Shown one piece after another: positions 29,470 through 36,237 of a stretch of DNA of 64,000 nt. Position 1 is the stretch's first letter. Each line of letters starts with the position of its first letter. The DNA lies in contig NZ_JANAVO010000012.1 of assembly GCF_024213555.1 (NCBI RefSeq), positions 62,001 to 126,000 on the forward strand, given 5' to 3'. The position numbers and the translations under genes are program-made. The notes beneath the pieces were generated by a model. That model had not been told where the DNA came from and made no database searches. It saw nothing but the letters and a program-made list of their open reading frames with translations. The stretch is from Allokutzneria sp. A3M-2-11 16. GTDB taxonomy: Bacteria; Actinomycetota; Actinomycetes; Mycobacteriales; Pseudonocardiaceae.

Positions 29470-30060
29470 CAATCCACAGAGTGCGGGCCATGCGGAAAGC
29501 CTCAAGGGCAGTACGACCGGCTTGAAGCGCGACAATGGAGACACCGAGCCGGGATCGTGCAGGCAGGCCGATCCCGGCAAGGCCGGTGAACAGCCCGGCG
29601 GAGACGAGGTTCGGGTGCGGTCCGCAGTTGGTCACGCCACGCTTGCTCGTCGCGACACCGCGCCACGGGTTGCGCTGGTTCGTCGGCGGTGACGTCGAGG
29701 CCGAACTCGACGGTGTCGCGCACATTCCGCCAGTCGTCGATCTTCGCGTCGAACGGATGTGCCTCGTAGTGGAGCGCGGCCCGCATCGCGTCCCGGACCA
29801 CGCTGAGCGGCCGCACGCGGTGCAGAGCGGTAAGTCCCATGAGCGCTCCCGAGGCTCCCGACACGATCTCGAAGTGGGTATCGCAGGCGATGCCGGATCT
29901 CAGCCGCCGCGCCAACTCGATCGCGGGAGTGCGCAGATCCTGGTTCGGCAGCGCTCGTTCCCTGACAAGGGAAAGCGGCGAACGGCGCCGCAGAGGTAAG
30001 CGGGAAAGGTCCGGATGGTCCGCTGACCTGCCCTTCCTCCGCGGCATCCAGCACGACCAA
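29470..30060 (-). pseudogene. Decayed lanthionine-cyclase (LanC/LanM C-terminal) gene
   Basis: Pieces of a LanC-like cyclase domain appear in order on the minus strand but in three frames. First ARRLRSGIACDTHFEIVSGASGALMGLTALH (split across a longer open frame), then TNCGPHPNLVSAGLFTGLAGIG in a second frame, then LHDPGSVSPLSRF in a third. The last two match the conserved end of LanM-type synthetases (Cys-Gly zinc site, GLxxGLAGIGxxLLRLxDP). At least two frameshifts separate them, and no dehydratase half or precursor gene is present, so this is a relic. Nothing else is evident in 29,250-30,259 except an AT-rich patch near 30,100-30,130 with a perfect TATAAT at 30123 that could be an old promoter. 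Confidence 0.6.
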
Positions 30061-30259
30061 CTCGGCCTCGCGACCACCGGCGGACTCGATCGACCGTAAG
30101 GAGAATAATCGATTTTAGCAACTATAATCAACTTAGGCCCCAGGAATCGGGGACGCGGGCGCCTGCCTGAGCCCATGCGTGAGATGACGATGCACCTCGT
30201 TCAACGCCTACGCGACTAGGAGCCCGGGGCGGTACTCGGCTCGGGCTGGCGATCGATGC

Positions 30260-30916
30260 TCAACGCCGGGCTGGCGCCGCGTTCATGTACGAGCGCAGAA
30301 ACGCCTCCGCTCCCGCGCGCGCTCGCGCGGCGACGTGATCAGCGGCGAGCGGGCGCGCCGCGAAGAGTGCCCGGTCCAGCGGTGCCCCCATGACGAGGAA
30401 CGCGAAGTGCTCGGCGGCCAGTTCCGGTTCCGGGACGTGGAGCAGGCCGCGCTCGTGAAAGCGGCGCAGACCTTCGGCGAGACTGTCCATCACACGGCCG
30501 GGAGCCCGCGCGTAGTAGTCATCGGCGAGGTCGGGGAAGCGCTCCGCCTCGCCGATGAGCAGTCGCCGCAGTCGCAGGACCGGTCCGCCGAGCACGGCGG
30601 CGGCGAGCCGGACGGCGACGTCGCGGAGTTCGCCGGCGACGTCGCCGGTGGTGCCGAGTTCGACCGACAGTTGCCGGGAGAACCGTTCCGCCGTCACCAG
30701 CGCCTCGGCGAGGGTTTCCCGGAACAGCTGTTCCTTGCCCCCGAACACGTTGTAGATCGTCCGCTTGGACACCCGCGCCTCGGCCGCGATCTCGTCGACG
30801 TTCGCGCCCACGTACCCGTTGCGCAGGAAGTGCTCTGTCGCCGCGGCCACGATCACGGCGCGCGAGCGCGCCACCCGCGGGTCCAGCCCCTCCGAGCCGT
30901 CCTTCGCCGAACCCAC
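30260..30916 (-). CDS. TetR-family transcription regulator
   Basis: 218 residues. The N-terminal helix-turn-helix domain is AAATEHFLRNGYVGANVDEIAAEARVSKRTIYNVFGGKEQLF (about residues 24-68), followed by a TetR_C-type ligand-binding domain (MDSLAEGLRRFHERGLL, AAEHFAFLVMGAPLDRALFA). It is divergent from the membrane protein at 31021 with about 100 bp between starts, the usual arrangement for a repressor and its target. A 16-bp palindrome in that gap is a candidate operator. Confidence 0.92.
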   Translation of the reverse strand: MGSAKDGSEGLDPRVARSRAVIVAAATEHFLRNGYVGANVDEIAAEARVSKRTIYNVFGGKEQLFRETLAEALVTAERFSRQLSVELGTTGDVAGELRDVAVRLAAAVLGGPVLRLRRLLIGEAERFPDLADDYYARAPGRVMDSLAEGLRRFHERGLLHVPEPELAAEHFAFLVMGAPLDRALFAARPLAADHVAARARAGAEAFLRSYMNAAPARR

Positions 30917-30982
30917 ACGCGCCCCCGTTCTCCGGCATCTTATGCACTCAACAGTTTACTACAACACTCAGCGGTGTAATAC

Positions 30983-30998
30983 TGCACTTGTCAGTGCA
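30983..30998. promoter_or_regulatory. Candidate TetR operator
   Basis: TGCACT and AGTGCA form perfect 6-bp arms around a 4-bp centre (TGTC), 23 bp before ATG 31021 and within the divergent TetR/membrane-protein gap. The surrounding AT-rich sequence (AGTTTACTACAACACTC) would suit a promoter. The binding assignment is inferred from symmetry and position. Confidence 0.45.
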
Positions 30999-31020
30999 AC
31001 TTCTGGCTGGAGGAAGAGCG

Positions 31021-31701
31021 ATGGCGGACACGGCCCGAGGACGCGACGAGGGTTTCGACATGGCGGCAGCAGTGACGCGGTCACTGCTGGGCTGGGGCGT
31101 CGTCGCCGGGATCTTCTACCTGGTCGTCGGCGTCGCGCTGGCCCTGACCAGGCCCGGGTTCGACTTCGGGCGGCACGCGCTGAGCCTGTTGACGCTCGGG
31201 GACTTCGGCTGGGCGCAGACGACCAACCTGATCCTCGCCGGGCTCATGACCCTCGCCGCCGCTGCCGGGGTGCGGCGCGCGACGGATTCCACGGTGGCGA
31301 GCGCGCTGATCGAGGTCTACGGGCTGTGCCTGGTCGGCAGCGCGATCTTCCCGCCCGACCCCATGGCGGGTTTCCCAGCGGGCGTACCGGCTTCGGAAGG
31401 CTCCCTGAGCGGCGTGCTGCACCTGGCCTTCGGCGCCGTCGGCTTCCTGTGCTTGGCCATCGCCGCGTTCGTCGTGGCCGGGTGGTTCGCCAAGCGTGGT
31501 GAGGTGCGGCAGGCGCTGTACTCGCGCGTCAGCGGCGCGGTGGTGGCGCTCGGCTTCATCGGCGGTGCCGCGCTGGCCACCTCTGCGGTGGGCGTGGCGT
31601 GCCTGTGGATCGCGGTGGTCACCGGGTGGGCTTGGTTGGCGGTGACCTCGGTCGGCCTGTACCGCACCGTGCCCCACCCCGACGGCGCCAAAGCTTCCTA
31701 G
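31021..31701 (+). CDS. DUF998-like integral membrane protein
   Basis: 226 residues from ATG 31021, with GGAGGAAG upstream. Six hydrophobic helices are visible, beginning SLLGWGVVAGIFYLVVGVAL and including the loop RPGFDFGRHALSLLTLGDFGW, which together with IFPPDPMAGFPAG is characteristic of the DUF998 family. The molecular function is unknown. The divergent TetR regulator probably controls it, suggesting induction by a small molecule. Confidence 0.85.
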   Translation: MADTARGRDEGFDMAAAVTRSLLGWGVVAGIFYLVVGVALALTRPGFDFGRHALSLLTLGDFGWAQTTNLILAGLMTLAAAAGVRRATDSTVASALIEVYGLCLVGSAIFPPDPMAGFPAGVPASEGSLSGVLHLAFGAVGFLCLAIAAFVVAGWFAKRGEVRQALYSRVSGAVVALGFIGGAALATSAVGVACLWIAVVTGWAWLAVTSVGLYRTVPHPDGAKAS

Positions 31702-31781
31702 TCCGTGTCCTGCAAGTGGTCCCCAGCAACCGTGACGCCCCCGTGCTCGCCACCCCAAACATCACCACCGCAGCCCAAACT

Positions 31782-31844
31782 CCCGTTTCGTACTCAAAAC
31801 GGGTTTTTGGAGCGCTCTTTTTCCCGTTATGAGTACGAAACGGG
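31782..31844. repeat. 63-bp inverted-repeat element, copy 2
   Basis: Same 63-bp length and same 14-bp arms as the element at 16798-16860, with a variant centre (AAAACGGGTTTTT replaces TTGCCGGGATTTG). It follows the DUF998 gene by 80 bp and lies in the convergent gap before the DoxX-like gene. Further downstream both copies are followed by similar G-rich sequence (GTGGGGTGGGCGTGCACGGG and GATGGGGTGTGCGGGCGCG), so the full repeat may be longer and degenerate. Confidence 0.85.
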
Positions 31845-31973
31845 GTTCTCTAGACGGCGCGCGCGGGGGATGGGGTGTGCGGGCGCGTGGGGTGCATGGG
31901 CTCAGTTTACGTGGTGTGCGGAGTGCTTGAGGACTTAGGACAGGGCCTAGCCGCATGACGGCGCCAACGCTTC

Positions 31974-32321
31974 CTAGCCGAAGGACAACAGGAGCGTCGC
32001 GGTGGGCAGCGCGAGGAAGAACAGCGGAGCGGCGATGTTGTACAGGACTCCGGCGCGGACGTGAGCGGCGACAGCGCCGACGTAGAACGCGATCAAACCG
32101 AGAGTGGCAGCGGTGCCGACGAGAGGAATCCCGAGCAAGCCCAGGAGCAACCCGGCGGCACCCGCTGCCTTGAGGGTGGCCAAGGTCGGCAGCCACGACA
32201 GGGGCACGCCGACCTCGGCCGAGTTGGCGACGACGAACTCGGCCTTGGCGAAGTCCGCGGCGGCGATGGCGAGGTTCGCGGTGATGGTGACGCAGGCGGC
32301 GATGACGTATGCGGTGCTCAT
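31974..32321 (-). CDS. DoxX-like small membrane protein
   Basis: 115 residues with four hydrophobic helices (AYVIAACVTITANLAIAAAD; LATLKAAGAAGLLLGLLG; VGTAATLGLIAFYVGAVAAH; the last ending LPTATLLLSFG). It fits the DoxX-like family. It begins 34 nt after the stop of the LLM gene in the same direction, so it may be the last gene of the hydrazine-type operon or independently expressed. Function unknown. Confidence 0.75.
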   Translation of the reverse strand: MSTAYVIAACVTITANLAIAAADFAKAEFVVANSAEVGVPLSWLPTLATLKAAGAAGLLLGLLGIPLVGTAATLGLIAFYVGAVAAHVRAGVLYNIAAPLFFLALPTATLLLSFG

Positions 32322-32355
32322 ACTCCATCGACGACGCGCACGCCGGAAAGGTGAC

Positions 32356-33216
32356 TCAGGGGCGCGGGCCCATGCGGATGCGCTCGTTCATCGCCTCGAT
32401 GGGCCATGGGCCCTCGTCGGCCCAGCCGTAGGACCACGGCGCCAGGGTCTCCATCCACCAGGTGACACCGGCCTCGGCGTAGTCGTCCATGACGGCGGTC
32501 TTGCCGTCCGGGGTGCTGCCCCAGTGCACGACGTCGAACGCGGTGTCGCTGGTGCGCTGGCGCTGGATGGCCGCGATCACCTCGCGGGTGCTGTCCACGG
32601 ACATCATCTCGTGGTAGCCGAGACCATCGCCCATCGGCACCACACCGTCCCACCTCGCGGCGCGGGCGAACGGGCGCGGGCGCGGCCACACGCCCGCCAC
32701 CCAGATCGGAATCCTGGGGAACTGCAAGGGGGTCGGCCGGAAGGTGATCTCCGAGACCTGGAACTGCTCGCCGGAATGGGAGAACGGCTGGCCGGACCAC
32801 AGGCCGGTGACGATCTCCAGCGCCTCGTCGAGCTTGGCGGCCCGGACGCGGCCGGAGGGGTCCTCGCCGAACTTGGCGAACTCCAGCTCCGGGGGGAAGC
32901 CGAGGCCCACGCCGAGGGTGAGGCGACCGCCGGACAGGTGGTCCAGCGCGACCGTCTCCCTGGCGACCTTCCACGGACGGCGACGGGCGAGCGGGGTGAC
33001 GATGGGGCCGATGCGCATCCGCTCGGTCGCGGCGGCCACGGCGGCCAGGGTGATCCAGGGGTCGCCGATGGGCGGCGGGTTGACCAGGTCGGAGACGAGG
33101 TGGTCGCACACGAAGAACCCGTCCCAGCCCGCCCGCTCGGCGTCCTGGGCGAGGGAGGCGATCAGGCGGGGGTTGGCGTACTCCTCGAAGAGGGGCAGGT
33201 TGATGGCGTAGCGCAT
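32356..33216 (-). CDS. LLM-class flavin oxidoreductase of the N-N operon
   Basis: 286 residues from ATG 33216. Luciferase-like TIM-barrel features: MRYAINLPLFEEYANPR, LAQDAERAGWDGFFVCDHLV, TERMRIGPIVTPLARRRPWK, and the flavin-site region VALDHLSGGRLTLGVGLGF. It is shorter than most LLM enzymes (300-350). The start codon shares bases with the stop of the synthetase-like gene, so it is translationally coupled to the hydrazine-forming genes. The described Spb38/39/40 set does not include such an enzyme; here it could oxidise the hydrazine (for example to a hydrazone, diazo or N-oxide) or reduce a product with F420. That role is inference. Confidence 0.88.
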   Translation of the reverse strand: MRYAINLPLFEEYANPRLIASLAQDAERAGWDGFFVCDHLVSDLVNPPPIGDPWITLAAVAAATERMRIGPIVTPLARRRPWKVARETVALDHLSGGRLTLGVGLGFPPELEFAKFGEDPSGRVRAAKLDEALEIVTGLWSGQPFSHSGEQFQVSEITFRPTPLQFPRIPIWVAGVWPRPRPFARAARWDGVVPMGDGLGYHEMMSVDSTREVIAAIQRQRTSDTAFDVVHWGSTPDGKTAVMDDYAEAGVTWWMETLAPWSYGWADEGPWPIEAMNERIRMGPRP

Positions 33217-34679
33217 CAGTGGCTCCTGGCGAAGGTGATCAGGGGCGGCGCGGCGGACGGCGCCCGGACGGTGAAGTCCAATGTGGACGGTGTGCCCGAT
33301 CCGCCGATGGCCTGCCAGACGGACGTGGCGAACGCGGGCGTGAACGGGTAGGCCAGCAGGGCGAAACCCTTGAGCCAGGCCAGGGTGGGCGTGGCGGCGT
33401 GCACCCACTCGTGGACGGCGGCCAGCGCGGGAACCAGGTCCTGGTGCGCGGGGTCGATGGCCCGTGACTGGACTTCGAGCAGCGGCAGCGGATCGGCCTC
33501 GCCCGCCGGGCCGGACCACGCCCGGTGCACTGCCGCCTGCCACTGGCCGATCAGCACGTCGTCCACATAGGACCAGAACTCCGCGCGGGCGAAGTCGGTG
33601 GTGCCGCGCGCGGGGTTGACCTCGACGAGGTAGGCCCGGACGGCGTCCGAACCGGCCTCATCCGCCATGTCCTCGGCCCAGATCACGTGGCCGCGGCTGG
33701 TGGAGAACTTCGAGCCCTCCAACGTGTGGAAGTGGTTGAGCAGCACGTGATCCAGCGGCCGGACCGTGCTCAGCGCGAGCCCCATGCCGAGGCCGCCGAG
33801 CAGGAACGGCAGCGAGTTGTCGATGCCGAAACTGGCGACCGACCGCGACTCGGAACCCGGCTCGATGCCCGCCATCTCCGCGCTCAGCAGCCAGAACGCC
33901 AGCACGCCAACGGAATAGGTGAACGTCACCTGCGGGACCGGGCTGCCGGGGACCTCGTACGGCACGCCCCACGTGCCCGGCACGGTCAGCCGCAGCAACG
34001 GACCCTGGGTGGCGATGTGGCGCAGCACGATGTCGCGGAACTCCTGCGGCACACCCATCTCGACCATGCGCCGGGTCAGCTCTTCGGTGTTCGGCAACCG
34101 CAGGTACAGGCATGGCAGCTCGCGCCACTCAACCGGGCCCTCGTCGAGGCCGAAGCGCGAACGGGCGTCGGCGAGCATCTCCGGGCGGTAGTGCGTGCCG
34201 CATTCCTCGCAGAAGTAGCTCGCGCACCCGGCACCGCACGTCGGGCAGGACCCGAGCAGCCAGACGCCGACGATCCACCGATCACTCGCCGGGCAGTACA
34301 GGAACTTCTCGCGGACCACCTCCGCCAGGCCCTCCGCGACGAGGTCGTCCATCAGCTGCTTGATGATCTCCGCGTTGCGCGTCGCCCACGGCTCGGTCAG
34401 CAGGTTCGCGAAGCAGTCGAGGTCGATGCCCACCGCGCGGAGGTCCCGCCCGATCAACTCGTGCCAGTACTCGACGACCTCTTCCGGCGAGCGGTCCTCC
34501 TGGAGCGCGCGCAGCAGCACGAACGAGTCGTGCGGATCGGTCGCGGACACCATCCGGACCTGTTCACCACAGCGGCGCAGATGCCGTGCGAGCACGTCCA
34601 TCCGCAACATCGGGCCGCCGATGTGCCCCAGGTGCAGCCGTCCGTTCGCGGTCGCCGGGACCGGCATCAACAGGTTCAC
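33216..34679 (-). CDS. Methionyl-tRNA-synthetase-like enzyme, probable N-N ligase component
   Basis: 487 residues from GTG 34679, whose codon overlaps the cupin stop (GTGA). Class Ia synthetase features are HLGH at residues 16-19 (the HIGH signature), a cysteine-rich zinc-knuckle insert (SCPTCGAGCASYFCEECG near 145-165), KFSTS at 324-328 in place of KMSKS, and a C-terminal all-helical domain like the anticodon-binding part of MetRS. A housekeeping MetRS would be longer and not sit here. MetRS-like proteins joined to a cupin (Spb40 of s56-p1 and relatives) activate an amino acid and couple it to an N-hydroxylated lysine, forming an N-N bond. The match in neighbours makes that role likely; the amino acid activated is unknown. 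Confidence 0.9.
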   Translation of the reverse strand: MNLLMPVPATANGRLHLGHIGGPMLRMDVLARHLRRCGEQVRMVSATDPHDSFVLLRALQEDRSPEEVVEYWHELIGRDLRAVGIDLDCFANLLTEPWATRNAEIIKQLMDDLVAEGLAEVVREKFLYCPASDRWIVGVWLLGSCPTCGAGCASYFCEECGTHYRPEMLADARSRFGLDEGPVEWRELPCLYLRLPNTEELTRRMVEMGVPQEFRDIVLRHIATQGPLLRLTVPGTWGVPYEVPGSPVPQVTFTYSVGVLAFWLLSAEMAGIEPGSESRSVASFGIDNSLPFLLGGLGMGLALSTVRPLDHVLLNHFHTLEGSKFSTSRGHVIWAEDMADEAGSDAVRAYLVEVNPARGTTDFARAEFWSYVDDVLIGQWQAAVHRAWSGPAGEADPLPLLEVQSRAIDPAHQDLVPALAAVHEWVHAATPTLAWLKGFALLAYPFTPAFATSVWQAIGGSGTPSTLDFTVRAPSAAPPLITFARSH

Positions 34680-34993
34680 GCGGTCGGCTCCCACCAGATC
34701 GAGTGCACCACGAGCGGTTCGGTGCCGTCGTTGTGCACCTCGTGGGTCTTCGGCGGCTCCAGGTAGACCGCGTCGTCCTTGGACAGCCGCAGCGGCGAGC
34801 CGTCGTAGGTCAGCTCGCCGGTTCCCCGCACCACGAGCCAGATCTCGTGGACTGCGTGGGAGTCGACGGGCGTGGTGTGCCCGGGGTCGACGCGCAGCAC
34901 CGCGGTCTTGAAGGGCGCGGCGGGCAGGGTCACCTCGTCCCACGCCAGTCCTGCCGGGGTGTCGTGGTTGACGAAGCTCAGGCGCGGGCTCAT
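34676..34993 (-). CDS. Stand-alone cupin of the N-N bond-forming system
   Basis: 105 residues from ATG 34993, overlapping the N-hydroxylase stop by 3 nt. A single cupin barrel with both metal motifs: DSHAVHEIWLVVRGTGEL (His46, His49, Glu50) and PPKTHEVHNDG (His84, His87). The usual G(X)5HXH pattern appears as HxxH. In characterised hydrazine-forming enzymes the cupin is one domain of a fusion with the MetRS-like part and performs the rearrangement of the ester of N-hydroxylysine to the N-N product. Here it is a separate protein immediately upstream of the synthetase-like gene, so the two probably act as a complex. Confidence 0.88.
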   Translation of the reverse strand: MSPRLSFVNHDTPAGLAWDEVTLPAAPFKTAVLRVDPGHTTPVDSHAVHEIWLVVRGTGELTYDGSPLRLSKDDAVYLEPPKTHEVHNDGTEPLVVHSIWWEPTA

Positions 34994-36237
34994 CGAAGTA
35001 CGCCCTCCTCGGGGTCGAGCCGGTAGACTTCCTTGCGCAGCAAGCTGTTCACGATGGTCGCGGCTCGCCACGCGGTGAGGCTGAGATTGGGGTCGGCCAG
35101 GCCGTGGGAGTGCCGCGCGCCGTTCTGCACGAACACCCTGGACCGCCCGGCGTCCTGGAGCTCCATCGCGAAATCCACCCCGACGACGGGTTGTCCATCC
35201 ACAATGGACAGCCGGTCGAGCACCGGGTTGAGGCAGGACGGCAGCCGCTGGGTGTAGCCGGTCGCGAGCACCACGGCATCGGCGGTGAAGTCGGTGAGCT
35301 CGCCCGTGCGGTCCTCGCGCACGGTGATCCGCCACGCGTCGCCGTGCCGGTCGAGGCCGACCGGGGTCGTGCCGGGTGACAGCCGTGCAGGGTTCGCCTC
35401 CGCGAGGAAGTCCAGCTCGTAGAGGCGGTGGTAGAGCCGGTCGAGCAGCTCTGAGGAGATGCCGTCGCTGCTGAGCCGGTTTTCGTCCACAAGGGACTGA
35501 CGGGTCCCGGCGGGCAACCCGAAGAACCGCCGCACGTACTGCGGCGTGTAGATCTCCTCGGTGAACGGGGTCTCGTCCAGCGGCAGGAAGTTGGATCGCC
35601 GAGTCGTCCACAGTAGACGGTCCGGCGCGGACGAGGTGAGCAGGTCGAGCACCACCTCGGCACCGGACTGCCCGCCGCCGATCACCGCGACGCGCTTGCC
35701 CGGTGCGGGACGGTAGGTCAGGTAGTCGCTGCTGTGGAACAGCGTCGGGCCGGTGCGACCACGCGCGAAGTCCGGGACGTGGGGCACCGCTCCCGTTCCC
35801 ACCACCAGGTCCTTCGCCAGGAGCTGCCCCGTGGTCGTGCTGACCACGAACTGGCCGTCGCGGTGTTCGACGGAGCAGACCTCGCTGCCGAACTCCACCG
35901 CTGGCAGCCGGGCAGCCGCCCACGCCAGGTACTGGGTGAACTCGGCGCGGCTGACGCGGGTGAACCCGGCGGACAGGAAGCGGTACAGCCTGCCGTGCTC
36001 GACCAGGAACGACAGGAACGAGTACGGGTTCGTGGGGTCGACCGGGGTGACCAGGTCCTTGAGGAAGCTGACCTGCATGCGCGCGCCGGGCAGCAGCAGA
36101 CCGGGGTGCCAGCTCAGCTCGGGCCGCCGCTCCAGGAACCGCGCCCGCAGCCCGCCGACGGGGTGCAGCAGCGCGGCCAGGCTCAGGTTCGCCGGGCCCG
36201 CGCCGATGCCGACGAGATCGACGGTTTCGGTGTCCAT
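34990..36237 (-). CDS. L-lysine/L-ornithine N-hydroxylase
   Basis: 415 residues from ATG 36237, abutting the oxidase stop. It is a flavin N-monooxygenase of the SidA/IucD/PvdA/KtzI group: FAD motif GIGAGPAN at 10-17, the substrate/flavin segment LPGARMQVSFLKDLVTPVDP, NADPH motif GGGQSGAE near 183-190, and ATGY near 324. The enzyme adds oxygen to the side-chain amine of lysine or ornithine. No hydroxamate NRPS module or acetyltransferase is adjacent, and with the cupin and MetRS-like genes it most likely makes N6-hydroxylysine for N-N bond formation, as Spb38 does. Lysine versus ornithine preference cannot be read by eye. Confidence 0.93.
   Translation of the reverse strand: MDTETVDLVGIGAGPANLSLAALLHPVGGLRARFLERRPELSWHPGLLLPGARMQVSFLKDLVTPVDPTNPYSFLSFLVEHGRLYRFLSAGFTRVSRAEFTQYLAWAAARLPAVEFGSEVCSVEHRDGQFVVSTTTGQLLAKDLVVGTGAVPHVPDFARGRTGPTLFHSSDYLTYRPAPGKRVAVIGGGQSGAEVVLDLLTSSAPDRLLWTTRRSNFLPLDETPFTEEIYTPQYVRRFFGLPAGTRQSLVDENRLSSDGISSELLDRLYHRLYELDFLAEANPARLSPGTTPVGLDRHGDAWRITVREDRTGELTDFTADAVVLATGYTQRLPSCLNPVLDRLSIVDGQPVVGVDFAMELQDAGRSRVFVQNGARHSHGLADPNLSLTAWRAATIVNSLLRKEVYRLDPEEGVLR

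Noticed and set aside
30095-30135. Promoter of an active gene
   Set aside because: TATAAT is perfect, but no intact gene follows at a sensible distance on either strand; kept only as a note with the cyclase relic.
33216-34679. Housekeeping methionyl-tRNA synthetase
   Set aside because: Too short, KMSKS is degenerate (KFSTS), and it is translationally coupled to a cupin and an N-hydroxylase, which fits the N-N ligase family instead.
34990-36237. Hydroxamate siderophore N-hydroxylase
   Set aside because: No acyltransferase, siderophore NRPS module, iron transporter or iron box is adjacent; the cupin and MetRS-like partners point to N-N bond formation. Not fully excluded.
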